Assembly: GCF_014645355.1 (NCBI RefSeq)
Contig: NZ_BMLS01000006.1
Span: 173,759 to 237,758 of the forward strand
Origin: Bowmanella pacifica
GTDB taxonomy: Bacteria > Pseudomonadota > Gammaproteobacteria > Enterobacterales > Alteromonadaceae
DNA: 64,000 bases
Direction of reading: 5' to 3'
This document shows, piece after piece, positions 1 through 11,619 of this stretch (positions are counted from its first letter, which is position 1; each line of letters starts with the position of its first letter). The position numbers and the translations under genes were made by a program. The notes beneath the pieces were generated by a model. The model worked only from the letters and a program-made list of their open reading frames with translations, did not search any database and had not been told where the DNA came from.

Positions 1-468
1 GACATCGTCAAGTTGCAGGTACTCTCGGATATCCTGGCCAATAGGCGCATCCAGTGGCAACTCAATAATACCGTCGTGGTCTTCAGATAAACCAAGCTCT
101 GAAGCGGAGCACAACATGCCATGAGAAGGCTGACCACGCAGCTTGGCTTTTTTGATTTTAAAATCGCCGGGCAGTACGGCACCCACTACGGCCACCGCGA
201 CTTTCAGACCCAAACGGCAGTTGGGCGCACCACAAACGATGTCCAGCAGCGCTTCGCCGCCCACATTCACTTTGGTGACCCGCAATTTGTCGGCGTCTGG
301 GTGCTGGCCACATTCCACCACCTCGCCTACTACCACACCGCTGAATTCGGGGGCAACTGCTTCCACGCCATCGACTTCCAGACCAGCCATAGACAGCTGC
401 TCAGACAATTGTTCGGTGGAAATAGCAGGGTTAACCCATTCTCTTAACCACTTTTCACTGAATTTCAT
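1..468 (-). CDS. pheT: Phenylalanyl-tRNA synthetase beta subunit, N-terminal part
   Basis: Beta subunit of the cytoplasmic (alpha-beta)2 enzyme that charges tRNA-Phe. Only the first 156 residues are present; the gene runs off the left edge in frame. The start reads [17 protein letters not shown], typical of PheT. Residues about 40-148 form the EMAP-II-like tRNA-binding domain, with [12 protein letters not shown] and DIVCGAPN visible. The start codon lies 14 nt after the pheS stop on the same strand, so the two genes form the usual pheST operon. The start is supported by the family N-terminus rather than by a strong ribosome site. Confidence 0.95.
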   Translation of the reverse strand, partial: MKFSEKWLREWVNPAISTEQLSEQLSMAGLEVDGVEAVAPEFSGVVVGEVVECGQHPDADKLRVTKVNVGGEALLDIVCGAPNCRLGLKVAVAVVGAVLPGDFKIKKAKLRGQPSHGMLCSASELGLSEDHDGIIELPLDAPIGQDIREYLQLDDV

Positions 469-482
469 GCTGCTATTTATTC

Positions 483-1888
<1,406 letters not shown>

Positions 1889-3115
1889 ATGAAAGTATAT
1901 ACAGCAAGGCAGGCGATTCTGAATCGACGTCAGCAGACGGTCGCCTATGAGTTGTTCTTCAGGGACGGCATTGAAAATGCGTTCCCCCGCCACGTCAAAC
2001 CCGATGTGGCAACCAGTCGGCTAGTGTTAAACCAGCATTTGAATATTGGCTTTAAACACCTCTGTCGAAATAAAATGGCGCTGATTAATTTCTCTCAGCA
2101 AAGCCTGCTCGATCATTTACCCGCTCTGCTTCCACCAAGGGACATAGTGATCGAAGTGTTGGAGGATGTGGAACCCAATGACGAGATCTATCAGGCCTGT
2201 CGACAGTTATTCCACGCCGGTTATCGCTTTGCGTTAGATGATTTTGTTTACCATCCGGACTGGGAAAGATTTTTAAACTTTGCCAAGTTAATCAAGATTG
2301 ATATCCGCCGAACCAGTCTGGACGAAGTAGCCAGTATTTTGCCCACCTTGCGTAATCGCAAGGGTGTGCGTTTCCTGGCCGAGAAAATTGAGACCCACGA
2401 AGAGTTTGAGCATGCAAAAGAGCTCGGCTTTGACTTCTTCCAAGGCTACTTTTTCTGCGTACCGGAAATGGTGGAGCATGCCGATATCGAAGCGCAGCAT
2501 CATATGATTCTGGCCATCTATCTGGAAGTGCTGAAACCCAACTTTAGTTACAACAAACTGGCCTTGTATTTTGAACGAGACTTGTCACTGTCTTACAAGC
2601 TACTGCGATTTATCAATTCAGGCTTGTTTGAAGTCCGCGAGCCCATCAGTTCAATCAAGCAAGCCTTGATCTACCTGGGCGAAGAGCAAGCCAGAAAATT
2701 TATCTGTCTCATCGCAACCGCCCATCTGGGCGGTAACAATAAGCCTCTGGAACTGATCCGTATGTCGATTCTGCGGGCACGGTTTTGCGAACTGATTTGC
2801 AACAAGGTAGCCCCCAACCTGACAGATATGGCCTTTCTGACTGGCTTGTTTTCTCTGGTTGATGCCTTGCTCGGCCAACCAATGGAACAGGTATTGGCCA
2901 GACTGCCATTAGAAGAAGACGTCAAACAAGCCTTGCTGAACAAGCCAGGCATGCTTCACTCACTACAAGCCTTGGTAAAAGCTTATGAAAGTGGCGACTG
3001 GCTTAGCACACAAAAGCACAGCCAAGAATTAAAGATAACCGAAGAGACCCTACCCGATTTATACAGTCAGGCAGTCAAGTGGTCAGAAGACTTTGAGGCA
3101 AACACCTCGGCATAA
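1889..3115 (+). CDS. EAL-HDOD domain signalling protein (YuxH/CdgJ-like)
   Basis: Cytoplasmic 408-residue protein with an N-terminal EAL-type domain (about 1-195) and a C-terminal HDOD domain (about 200-400). EAL domains hydrolyse or bind cyclic di-GMP. Here the signature is altered to ELFFR (E21), while the positions matching the metal and catalytic residues look kept: N67, E89, D117-D118, K136, E165, E168, Q185. Activity therefore cannot be ruled in or out. The architecture matches the YuxH family and Vibrio CdgJ, which affect motility. No membrane segment is seen. The ATG has only a distant GGAAG upstream. It converges with the peptidase gene, with a shared hairpin at 3113-3138. Confidence 0.85.
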   Translation: MKVYTARQAILNRRQQTVAYELFFRDGIENAFPRHVKPDVATSRLVLNQHLNIGFKHLCRNKMALINFSQQSLLDHLPALLPPRDIVIEVLEDVEPNDEIYQACRQLFHAGYRFALDDFVYHPDWERFLNFAKLIKIDIRRTSLDEVASILPTLRNRKGVRFLAEKIETHEEFEHAKELGFDFFQGYFFCVPEMVEHADIEAQHHMILAIYLEVLKPNFSYNKLALYFERDLSLSYKLLRFINSGLFEVREPISSIKQALIYLGEEQARKFICLIATAHLGGNNKPLELIRMSILRARFCELICNKVAPNLTDMAFLTGLFSLVDALLGQPMEQVLARLPLEEDVKQALLNKPGMLHSLQALVKAYESGDWLSTQKHSQELKITEETLPDLYSQAVKWSEDFEANTSA

Positions 3116-3138
3116 AAAAGGGCGCGAAAATGCGCCCC
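3113..3138 (-). terminator. Rho-independent terminator of the M14 peptidase gene
   Basis: On the minus strand GGGCGC-attttc-GCGCCC is followed by six Ts. It lies just past the peptidase stop codon; its T-run overlaps the stop of the convergent EAL-HDOD gene. Confidence 0.75.
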
Positions 3139-3139
3139 G

Positions 3140-4069
3140 TTAAGATTTCAGCCTCAACACATAGCCCAAGGCACCGCACACTGCCGCCGCCTGCGCCTGA
3201 ATACACTGCTCGGGCGTGGCCATGGCACTGTCTGGATACACCTCAGTAGTGGTGACATACAAGGCATCCGTCACCCCCGCACATAACCCTAACTTCTTGG
3301 TGTCGTAGTTCACTACACCTGGCTGCACCACAGGTGAGCCGATGAGCTGATTATTTTCATCGGCCTTGGCAATATGCGTCACCGCTTGCACAGCATCCAG
3401 CACCGCTCGTTGAAATTGCGGCACCGGGCTGAATGTGTCCCCCACCAGATAGAAGCCATCAGGAATGTTCCAGTTATCGTGGGTTTTACCCTCTCTGGCG
3501 GCCAGTGCTGGGCGAAACTCTGAATTATCTGTATCCGTGGTTTCATGCAAGTCGATATGCATGTTGATCTGCACATTCATCCTGGTCAGCCAATGCATCA
3601 AAGCAGCCGACTCCCCGGCTGGACTACCCACATAGAAGGAACGATTAGGATCAATGGCATCCGGATTCCATCTGTTGATAGTTTCATATCCCCAAGGGCT
3701 GATACAGGGCACGATCAGCAGATTTAAACGCCCCTGATAATCCGCTGCCTGGGTCTGTGCAAAACGTAATGCCCCCTGCACGCCGCTGGTTTCGTATCCG
3801 TGTACACCGCCGGTAATCAATGCAGTCGGCAAATTAGGCTGCCATTGGGCACTACGTAGGCCGTACAAACCATAGTCGCCATCGGCATATGTAAGCTGCC
3901 CATACTGCTCCACCTTAAAGACATCCCGCAACGCCAGAATATGCTGCTCTACCTCATCGGCATAAGAACGCTGTACCCTTTGCCTGGCTAACCAGGCGGC
4001 TTTTTCATGTGCTCCCCAGGGCTGTCCGGGGGTACCGATTGGATAAGAGTTTGAAGACATAAACTGCAT
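3140..4069 (-). CDS. M14-family metallocarboxypeptidase-like protein
   Basis: Predicted zinc carboxypeptidase or deacylase, 309 residues. The zinc signature H-x-x-E appears as GGVHGYETSG (H90, E93), the third zinc ligand region as HIDLHETTD (about 172-180), DPNRSF matches the substrate-binding Asn-Arg pair, and TTEVYPD (about 277) supplies the candidate catalytic Glu. No signal peptide or membrane segment is evident, so a cytoplasmic role is likely. The substrate is unknown; M14 members of this size act on C-terminal residues, murein peptides or N-acyl amino acids. An alternative start is the ATG nine bases in (4060). Single gene with its own terminator. Confidence 0.8.
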   Translation of the reverse strand: MQFMSSNSYPIGTPGQPWGAHEKAAWLARQRVQRSYADEVEQHILALRDVFKVEQYGQLTYADGDYGLYGLRSAQWQPNLPTALITGGVHGYETSGVQGALRFAQTQAADYQGRLNLLIVPCISPWGYETINRWNPDAIDPNRSFYVGSPAGESAALMHWLTRMNVQINMHIDLHETTDTDNSEFRPALAAREGKTHDNWNIPDGFYLVGDTFSPVPQFQRAVLDAVQAVTHIAKADENNQLIGSPVVQPGVVNYDTKKLGLCAGVTDALYVTTTEVYPDSAMATPEQCIQAQAAAVCGALGYVLRLKS

Positions 4070-4218
4070 GGCTCACTAACAATGGAATTTACATCCTAGC
4101 AAAATGTGCCTGACAGGCATAAGTCGTAATCGCAAAAGCTGGCCCGTATGCATAGAAATGCACCAATATGCCTTCCCTAGTGGCAGGGTGACAGCCCCCA
4201 AGGCATTCGCTAAAATAG

Positions 4219-4980
<762 letters not shown>

Positions 4981-4987
4981 GTAATCC

Positions 4988-5950
4988 ATGCAACATTTTC
5001 AGGACTTTTACCGCCGCATTGCCGGCACCGACTTGTCTCCCTGGTTGGAAGTGTTACCCGCCCAGTTGGCCGAATGGCATAAACAGAATAAAACTGACCT
5101 GGATAAATGGCAAAGGTTGCTCGAAAAACTGCCCGCAATCCATCCAACAGATGTCGACTTGCTAAGCCAGGTTAGAGTGGGTAGTGACAGCGACGCAACC
5201 CCCTATGAGCAAAAACAGATTGTGGGGTTGTTGCAGCAATTTAAACCCTGGCGTAAAGGTCCATTTCATATTCATGGTGTGCATATCGATACCGAGTGGC
5301 GCTCAGATTGGAAATGGGACAGAGTACTTCCCCATTTAAGCCCATTAGCAGGACGTTCAGTACTGGATGTTGGCTGCGGCAGTGGCTATCACCTGTGGCG
5401 TATGCGCGGCGAAGGAGCCAAGCTGGCGGTTGGCGTTGACCCCTACCCGCTGTTTTTAATGCAGTTTATGATTCTTAACCACTTTATTGGCGATGATAGC
5501 GTATTTCAGCTTCCCGTCGGTATCGAAGCCCTGCCGGCACTAAAAAGCTTCGACACGGTGTTTTCCATGGGGGTACTGTACCATCGCAAGAGCCCTCTGG
5601 ATTTTTTGCAGCAGCTTAAGAGTCTGCTCAGAAAAGACGGCGAATTGGTGTTGGAAACCCTGGTTGTAGACGGCGATGAACACACCGTATTACTACCGGG
5701 TGAACGCTACGCCCAGATGCGCAATGTGTGGTTTATTCCCAGTGTGGCAGCGCTGGAAAACTGGCTCACCAGAGTCGGTTTTAGTGATATCCGCACCGTG
5801 GATGTCTCCACGACCAGTGTGGATGAACAACGCAGCACCGAATGGATGCGCACCCATTCGCTGAAAGACTTTCTGGATCCCAATGATCTGAGTAAAACCA
5901 TTGAAGGCTACCCTGCCCCTGTCCGAGCCGTCACTATTGCCAAAGCGTAA
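4988..5950 (+). CDS. cmoB: tRNA U34 carboxymethyltransferase
   Basis: Transfers the carboxymethyl group of carboxy-SAM to 5-hydroxyuridine at tRNA position 34, giving cmo5U and widening wobble decoding. 320 residues, near the 323 of E. coli. The N-terminal domain (1-110) is CmoB-specific; the SAM motif [15 protein letters not shown] follows at about 125-140, with [13 protein letters not shown] after it. Second gene of cmoAB, with a 12-bp terminator hairpin overlapping its stop codon. Confidence 0.96.
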   Translation: MQHFQDFYRRIAGTDLSPWLEVLPAQLAEWHKQNKTDLDKWQRLLEKLPAIHPTDVDLLSQVRVGSDSDATPYEQKQIVGLLQQFKPWRKGPFHIHGVHIDTEWRSDWKWDRVLPHLSPLAGRSVLDVGCGSGYHLWRMRGEGAKLAVGVDPYPLFLMQFMILNHFIGDDSVFQLPVGIEALPALKSFDTVFSMGVLYHRKSPLDFLQQLKSLLRKDGELVLETLVVDGDEHTVLLPGERYAQMRNVWFIPSVAALENWLTRVGFSDIRTVDVSTTSVDEQRSTEWMRTHSLKDFLDPNDLSKTIEGYPAPVRAVTIAKA

Positions 5951-5985
5951 GAAAACATGCCCTGCTTGTTTTCTTACGTTCTTTC
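5946..5985 (+). terminator. Terminator of cmoAB
   Basis: Perfect 12-bp stem CGTAAGAAAACA / TGTTTTCTTACG with a 9-nt loop, followed by TTCTTTC. The left arm contains the cmoB TAA stop. Confidence 0.75.
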
Positions 5986-6021
5986 TACCAGTGACGTAAA
6001 AAGCTTAACGGGTAACAATAC

Positions 6022-7107
6022 TCAGGTTGCATACCTTAGAAAAAGGCCATCAAAAAAGCGCCGGTAATAACCTCGATGTGATTCCAACCACCGACTTAAG
6101 AAAAATATCGATAAAGGTACGGCAACCCAACACAGCATCAAATTGACGGACGAATTAACATCATAGGGGAATACTGCAGAGATAAAGAAAAGCATCGGCA
6201 TATGCAGTAAATAGAGTGAGAATGTGTGAGCAGAGGCTTCTTTAATCCATGTATTCGCTTTTTGACCCAGTTTGAAAAAGTTAGAGCTGCAAGTTAAATG
6301 ATAAGCGCTAAATATATTCAGAAACACCACCATCCCAAGCAAATAGTCAGAAGCAAAGTGATCAGCAGGCTCAAGTAAAAACTTGTATACCCCATCATAA
6401 ATATGTAGCGCTACGAAAGTGTTAACTTCAGACTGAACCTCGCCTCTTAAGAAGTAGAACAGGCCTAACAACGACATCAAATACAACCAAGCAGAGACGG
6501 AAAATGATAGCTGAACACGCTTTATTAACTTAAAACAGAGCACGCCCAAACACCACAAAGGCAAGTACAACAATATACTGGGCCCCATCAACATAAAGAC
6601 AATCAGCATAAGACCGATTCTCTTTGGCCCTTTACTAAATACCGCTACGCCAAAAAAGAGGTAGTAAAGTACTTCATAGCCAATTGACCAGTAAGGTAGA
6701 TTTGAAAAAAAGGGGGTCGCAATCCAGCTTTGATTGATAAACAAAAATGCAGAAAATACAGTCCATACAGGATCCCGCTGTTTCTCGTTAACTAGCTCAA
6801 ATGCCTGACCGTTAATTTCCATCCCGAGGTAATAGAGAAACAAGGTTATCAGGATGGCAGGTAGGGCCACAGAATAAATTCTTGATAACCTGCTGACAGC
6901 ATAGTGACTAAGGGTCTCTTTTTTTTCATATACGACGTACGAAATCACAAAGCCTGATAAGACAAAAAAGACGACAACAGCCTCATGACCAAAGCCCGCA
7001 ACTTGCCACAACCATCCTCCAGCAAAAGCCGGCACATGTGAAACAAAGACGGCAACAGCAGCCAAAAATCGAATAAAATCCAGATATACCGAAAAACATC
7101 TATTCAT
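6022..7107 (-). CDS. Acyltransferase 3 family membrane protein
   Basis: Integral inner-membrane O-acyltransferase (OafA/YrhL type), 361 residues with about ten hydrophobic segments. It opens with LDFIRFLAAVAVFVSHVP, which carries the family R and catalytic H; GHEAVVVFFVLSGFVISYV follows. Such enzymes acetylate or otherwise acylate surface polysaccharide, peptidoglycan or lipid. The substrate cannot be told here because no glycan genes are adjacent. Base composition is more AT-rich than the flanking genes, which suggests acquisition by transfer. Stands alone between cmoB and the YdeI-like gene. Confidence 0.88.
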   Translation of the reverse strand: MNRCFSVYLDFIRFLAAVAVFVSHVPAFAGGWLWQVAGFGHEAVVVFFVLSGFVISYVVYEKKETLSHYAVSRLSRIYSVALPAILITLFLYYLGMEINGQAFELVNEKQRDPVWTVFSAFLFINQSWIATPFFSNLPYWSIGYEVLYYLFFGVAVFSKGPKRIGLMLIVFMLMGPSILLYLPLWCLGVLCFKLIKRVQLSFSVSAWLYLMSLLGLFYFLRGEVQSEVNTFVALHIYDGVYKFLLEPADHFASDYLLGMVVFLNIFSAYHLTCSSNFFKLGQKANTWIKEASAHTFSLYLLHMPMLFFISAVFPYDVNSSVNLMLCWVAVPLSIFFLSRWLESHRGYYRRFFDGLFLRYAT

Positions 7108-7163
7108 AATTGAAACCCTAAACTGACAAATTAGAGCGGCTCGCTGCGTAGCAATCTACCTGG

Positions 7164-7706
7164 TTAGGCAACCTCTGGCGCCGATAAGGCTTTACTGTAA
7201 AAACCTGAAGGGTCAAAACAGCACACTCGTTTTTTGCCCGATGCCAACATATTGCAGGCATCATCAATGCGTTTTATGCGGGTTTTGGCTTGTTTGGCGG
7301 TGGTGATCCAATGCAACCAATCTACTCTGGCTAGGGTGGTAGTTGCCTGCCAGATAGCCAGCGCCTCAGGTGCACTGGCTAATGCTTGCTGAAAATCATC
7401 CGGCACCTCTGGCTCAGGTTCCTGGGCCACCGCCTGTATTTCAAATTCAACAATATCCCCCACATTCACAGCGGCAGCCAGCATTAATGGCTGTTCAAGC
7501 TTAAGCCAGTGGCTCTTTTGGCCATCAGGCTCCAGTTGCGCCGTAAAGCTATGGCTATTGATGCGCCCGTCTATACTGGTGCGCCCCCGTCTGGGCAGCT
7601 TTTGACTGACCTCAAGCGGCAGCACTACAAATGCCCACGCCTCACCGCCCGCCACTTTGGGGCGCAGCAATTCAGCGTGAAATTGTGATTTAGTCTCTTG
7701 CGTCAT
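7164..7706 (-). CDS. DUF1905 / YdeI (OmpD-associated) family protein
   Basis: 180 residues, no signal peptide. The N-terminal part (about 8-105, WAFVVLPLEVS, GRTSIDGRINSHSF) is a DUF1905 beta-barrel-like domain. The C-terminal part (about 110-170, LARVDWLHWITTAKQAKTR followed by RIDDACNMLASGKKR) matches the YdeI/OmpD-associated family. The biochemical function of the family is unknown. The start is secure: CAGGAGG lies a few bases upstream of the ATG. Confidence 0.8.
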   Translation of the reverse strand: MTQETKSQFHAELLRPKVAGGEAWAFVVLPLEVSQKLPRRGRTSIDGRINSHSFTAQLEPDGQKSHWLKLEQPLMLAAAVNVGDIVEFEIQAVAQEPEPEVPDDFQQALASAPEALAIWQATTTLARVDWLHWITTAKQAKTRIKRIDDACNMLASGKKRVCCFDPSGFYSKALSAPEVA

Positions 7707-7960
7707 AAATCCTCCTGAATTCCCTATGGGAGCATATTTTCACATTGCGATTGGCCAGTCCTTTGCGAACTCAAGCTTAGTATTCGGCTGGGGTGTACAA
7801 TCAACATACCCCATCGACAGCCTCACTTAAATACCCAACCTAAGATGTGCTTAAGCGATGCCACCTGATACAGATAGACATCAATCAGACCGCAATTTTC
7901 TTCAATATCTCATACCCATATCCAGACAGACTAACGCCATTCTAATGATTAAGGAACAAT

Positions 7961-8554
7961 ATGAGCCTGTCCATGCTCTTATCGATGAGCGCTTTTGCGC
8001 TGGTTGCCTCTATTTCACCTGGGCCGGTTAATCTGCTGTGTTTAAGTAGCGGCACCCGGTATCCACTCATTCAGGGATTGCAGTTTGTCACCGGCGCCAC
8101 TTTGGGATTTTTGCTGCTTTTTCTCGCTATTGGTCTGGGCCTATACTCTGTCATGCAGGTTATTCCCGGCCTCAATGACCTGCTACGCTGGCTGGGCGCG
8201 GCATTTCTACTTTATCTCAGTGTGCAATTAATTAGGGATAACGGGCACTTAACCGATGACGACAAGCAAAAGGCACCCGGCTTTTTTACCGGTGCGCTGA
8301 TGCAATGGCTGAATCCCAAAGCCTGGTTGGCTTCCGCATCGGGTATTGCCGCATACACCAGCGGTGAAGATCTTTGGCAAATCGCGGTTTTTGCCGGGCT
8401 CTACCTGCCTATTTGCTGGCTTTCACTGAGTAGTTGGGTTTATGCTGGCGCGTATTTACAGCGCCATATCCACCGGCCTCAAACATTGATACTCATTAAT
8501 CGCGTGTTGGCTCTGTTACTCATATTCAGTACCTTGTACTTGCTGCTTGAGTGA
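7961..8554 (+). CDS. LysE/RhtB family amino-acid exporter
   Basis: Six-helix inner-membrane translocator of 197 residues, the usual RhtB/LysE size. The signature near the N-terminus is ISPGPVNLLCLSSG, and MQWLNPKAWL matches the second conserved Asn-Pro-Lys motif. Family members export amino acids or their derivatives; the substrate is not evident. AAGGAA precedes the ATG. Its last 39 bases overlap the end of the convergent AraC gene. Confidence 0.88.
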   Translation: MSLSMLLSMSAFALVASISPGPVNLLCLSSGTRYPLIQGLQFVTGATLGFLLLFLAIGLGLYSVMQVIPGLNDLLRWLGAAFLLYLSVQLIRDNGHLTDDDKQKAPGFFTGALMQWLNPKAWLASASGIAAYTSGEDLWQIAVFAGLYLPICWLSLSSWVYAGAYLQRHIHRPQTLILINRVLALLLIFSTLYLLLE

Positions 8555-9373
8555 GGACTGCCGGTACTGGTTGGGCGTTGCCGCCAGCAAGCGCTTAAAG
8601 GTTCGCTGAAAATGCGCCTGGTCAGCAAAACCCAGCTCCAAAGCGGTTTGCGCGATAGGCTGGCCCTGCTTTAACGCTCGCTGGCCTAGCTGTACCCGGC
8701 AGTTCAACAGATACGCATGTGGCGTTAGGCCAAAATATTGCTTAAAAGCGCGCACCAGGTGACCGGCACTGTAGCCAGATTGATCACATAAGCTATCCAA
8801 AGACACATCGTCCGTCGCATTCTCTTGGATATAATCCGCCAACTTTTGCAGTTTCACTGGTGTGACCGGGCAATGCGGCTCGCCACTGCCAGCCAATTCA
8901 CAAAGTAAGGCGCAGAGGTATTCCACCACGGCAACTTGTTTGTCCAGCAATGCTCTGCTGTCGTCGAGCAGACAATTCGCCAGTTGGCAGTAGCCGTCAT
9001 ACCATTTGGGCTCGTTAAGCACCGAGGCCGTGATATCCTGCCAGTAGCACCTGTCCAGCAGGCCAGCTTCAAAGCGCAGCTTGGTCAGCCACTGGGCATC
9101 GACATACAGCATTAGATACCCCCAGGGATGTTCATCAACCGGGTTACAAGCATGTACCCAATGAGGATTCATCATGACTAGCGTACCGGCTGTGACCAGT
9201 ACCTCTTTATTCTGATAAACAAAGGTGCTGCATCCTTCGGTAATCGCTCCCAACGACCACTGCAGGTGGCTATGCGGGGCATAACAAACTTTGCGCCCTT
9301 CCCTGACCACCCGCAGCTCCACAAAAGGCATTCGTGGGTCTCGCCAGAAAATTGGTCCATCCTTATCCGGCAT
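8516..9373 (-). CDS. AraC family transcriptional regulator
   Basis: 285-residue regulator with an N-terminal cupin-like sensing domain (about 10-165) and a C-terminal double helix-turn-helix (about 185-285: DVSLDSLCDQSGYSAGHLVR and ALELGFADQAHFQRTFKR). The open frame extends 16 codons further, but the start at 9373 is preferred because ACAGGAG sits just upstream. It is convergent with the lysE-like gene and 28 bases after the VOC gene stop. AraC regulators beside LysE exporters commonly control them, an inference here. Confidence 0.9.
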   Translation of the reverse strand: MPDKDGPIFWRDPRMPFVELRVVREGRKVCYAPHSHLQWSLGAITEGCSTFVYQNKEVLVTAGTLVMMNPHWVHACNPVDEHPWGYLMLYVDAQWLTKLRFEAGLLDRCYWQDITASVLNEPKWYDGYCQLANCLLDDSRALLDKQVAVVEYLCALLCELAGSGEPHCPVTPVKLQKLADYIQENATDDVSLDSLCDQSGYSAGHLVRAFKQYFGLTPHAYLLNCRVQLGQRALKQGQPIAQTALELGFADQAHFQRTFKRLLAATPNQYRQSSLKQQVQGTEYE

Positions 9374-9401
9374 ATTCAGGCTCCTGTTGTGGTCATTGGG
9401 T

Positions 9402-9752
9402 TTAAGTATGTTGCAACACATTGATTAGCGTGCCTTGTGGGTCGCGAATATAGAAGCGGCGCACACCCCATGGTTCAGAGACCGGCCCGTACTCCAGGGT
9501 AATGCCTGCGGCGTTAACGCGGCTCAGCACCGCATCCAGATCATCCACTTCAATAGATAAATCCGGCACCTCAGTATCAGCGCCGCCTTGTGAAGCCAGG
9601 CTGATTTGTGTGGTCATGCTATTGCCGGCACTTAAAGTTTTGATCCAGCCATGATCCATCACCAGTTGCAGGCCAAAAACGGCGGTGTAAAATGCACAAG
9701 CCTCATCCGTATCCGGCACTGAGATATTGGCTACAATTCGCTTGACCGTCAT
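9402..9752 (-). CDS. VOC (glyoxalase-fold) family protein
   Basis: 116-residue single-domain vicinal-oxygen-chelate protein: betaalphabetabetabeta repeats begin with RIVANISVPDTDEACAFYTA and end with YGPVSEPWGVRRFYIRDP plus GTLINVLQH. The family includes glyoxalases, dioxygenases and resistance proteins; substrate unknown. CAGGAGCAGGAGA precedes the ATG, so the start is firm. It lies directly upstream of the AraC gene on the same strand and may be co-transcribed with it. Confidence 0.85.
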   Translation of the reverse strand: MTVKRIVANISVPDTDEACAFYTAVFGLQLVMDHGWIKTLSAGNSMTTQISLASQGGADTEVPDLSIEVDDLDAVLSRVNAAGITLEYGPVSEPWGVRRFYIRDPQGTLINVLQHT

Positions 9753-9818
9753 TCTCCTGCTCCTGTTTGGTGTATTGATTGAACCCTAACATAGTCATCA
9801 GCAGAATTTGGAAACGCG

Positions 9819-10691
9819 TTACAAATTGTCTCGGAATTGATGGTACTGCGCGATAGCCTCAGGTAGGGAAAGATAAGGATTTTCAACATGCCCGGCCCCT
9901 TGGCTGTAACTATGCACCCAGTGTAGATTAGCCGGTGCACGGGCGTCTAATGCGGATAACAGTCCGCGAAACGCGCCTGTAATAATCGGGTTTTCTTCAC
10001 CGCCCAGGCTCAGATACACAAATACCGGCGCACCTGTGATTTGCGGCAATCGGCTGGCAAACTCCTTGACCACCACGGAGTCGTCGTACCAAGCCGCCGG
10101 GCTAAAGGCAAAATAACCGCTAAACAGTGCCGGGCGAGTAGAAAGGGTATAGAGCACAAAACTGCCGCCAGCCGAAAAACCACTCAACACTCGGTTGTCA
10201 CTCACCGCATAATGTTGCTCGATATAAGGTATCAGTTCGGTCTCAATAAAGCGCAAAAAACGGTCGGCCTGACCAAAGAGCTCAGGGCTGTTTAATTCAG
10301 CTGGTCGGGCTTCAATATTCACCTCACGTCGTGCGTAAGGTGGTACCAGATCGCGATTGCGACTGTCGCTCCATACCAGGTTAGGAACAGCCACCACAAT
10401 ACTATCTTGGGCTTTTTGCTGCGCGGAAAACTCGCTTAATAGTTCATCCCAACGAGCCAAGTTGAAATTACCATCAGTTTTGATCACCAATGGATATCGC
10501 TTGGTACTATCATAATTATTAGGTAGGCGGATAAATAGCTTGCGCTCTTCGTCCAGCACGTTGGAATACAGGGTTACATCAATAAAATCTGAGGTGTAAT
10601 CCTGAATATAGCGCTTAAAGCCAATACCCACAGCAATCAGCAGAATGAGCCCAATAATGCCATACACATACTTCCAGGCTATCCGTCGCAT
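9819..10691 (-). CDS. Membrane-anchored alpha/beta-hydrolase of the Fes/IroE esterase type
   Basis: 290 residues. An N-terminal hydrophobic segment (about 8-26, YGIIGLILLIAVGIGF) suggests a membrane-anchored periplasmic protein. The body matches the putative esterase family (COG2819, siderophore-esterase-like), with nucleophile elbow SGFSAGGSFVLY and a C-terminal His in GAGHVENPY. IroE/BesA members cut siderophore esters, but no siderophore gene is nearby, so the substrate is open. It starts 7 bases after the stop of the next hydrolase gene, forming a two-gene unit. The ATG has a poor ribosome site, consistent with translational coupling. Confidence 0.82.
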   Translation of the reverse strand: MRRIAWKYVYGIIGLILLIAVGIGFKRYIQDYTSDFIDVTLYSNVLDEERKLFIRLPNNYDSTKRYPLVIKTDGNFNLARWDELLSEFSAQQKAQDSIVVAVPNLVWSDSRNRDLVPPYARREVNIEARPAELNSPELFGQADRFLRFIETELIPYIEQHYAVSDNRVLSGFSAGGSFVLYTLSTRPALFSGYFAFSPAAWYDDSVVVKEFASRLPQITGAPVFVYLSLGGEENPIITGAFRGLLSALDARAPANLHWVHSYSQGAGHVENPYLSLPEAIAQYHQFRDNL

Positions 10692-10698
10692 ATATTGC

Positions 10699-11583
10699 TT
10701 ATTGCCTTTTTCCCGGCTGTTTTTCCAGCAGCGCTTTGATACTGTTCACCACCAAATCCGGATCAGCAATATGCAAGTGGTGTTGGTCTGATTCTGAATA
10801 GACCACTTGCGCCACCGTTGAGAGCTTCAGAAAATTCACCTCGGCGTTTTCATATAACCGAGCCATTTTCGCGGCAATATCCGCTGGCACAAATTCCGGG
10901 TCATAAGGCTTGTCGTCCTGCTTTGCGCGCAGAATGATCAGTGGCTTGTGGCCAAATCCGCTGAACGCAGATAGCTGCTGGTAACTTTTTATATGGTCGA
11001 CATTTTCAGGCACCCGTGCAAATAGCGGGTCATGCACACTTTGCTCAAAGTGATAGAAGCGCATCAGGTCCTGATTATCGCTGTGAAAATCTTTCGGCCA
11101 ACGGGTGCCCATAGTGTGGAAGTAGCCAAAAGGTGGCGGATCAATCCATACCGCGCCCAACACATTGTCGGGATAGCGCTGATGGTAAGCGCTGATAACG
11201 TAGGATGCATAAGAACCACCGGCAAAATAATAAGGTGGCTGCACCGCCCCTGCGACTAAGAGTTTTTGTAAACGCTCAGCCATATCATTAACGGTAAAGG
11301 GCACCGGCCCTTTTTCACTTTTTCCCAGACCGGCACGGTCATATAAACAAATGCTAAATTCATTCTGCAGGCGTTGAATATTCGCCAGCCACACTCCGTC
11401 TGAACCAGCGCGGCCAAAACCTTGTTCCAATATCAGTATGGGTTTGTCACTTTCATAGCATTCCAGATACAGACTAAAGCCACCAATATCGTAAAGCCCC
11501 GACTTAGTGGGCGATATCTGTGGCGCATTGGCCGTTACCTTTGCACCAAACAGCATAAACGCTATCAGGGTATATCTTTTCAT
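10699..11583 (-). CDS. Exported alpha/beta hydrolase
   Basis: 294-residue alpha/beta hydrolase with a Sec signal peptide (MKRYTLIAFMLFGAKVTANA). The fold is shown by LILEQGFGRAGSDGVW (oxyanion region), CLYDRAGLGKS, the nucleophile elbow AGGSYASYV and a C-terminal His in SDQHHLHI. Substrate unknown. GGAAG precedes the ATG. It is upstream of the Fes-like esterase with a 7-base gap, so both are probably transcribed together and act in the periplasm. Confidence 0.84.
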   Translation of the reverse strand: MKRYTLIAFMLFGAKVTANAPQISPTKSGLYDIGGFSLYLECYESDKPILILEQGFGRAGSDGVWLANIQRLQNEFSICLYDRAGLGKSEKGPVPFTVNDMAERLQKLLVAGAVQPPYYFAGGSYASYVISAYHQRYPDNVLGAVWIDPPPFGYFHTMGTRWPKDFHSDNQDLMRFYHFEQSVHDPLFARVPENVDHIKSYQQLSAFSGFGHKPLIILRAKQDDKPYDPEFVPADIAAKMARLYENAEVNFLKLSTVAQVVYSESDQHHLHIADPDLVVNSIKALLEKQPGKRQ

Positions 11584-11619
11584 CTGGCTTCCTTGTATCT
11601 ATAAAGCTTGCCATTGAGC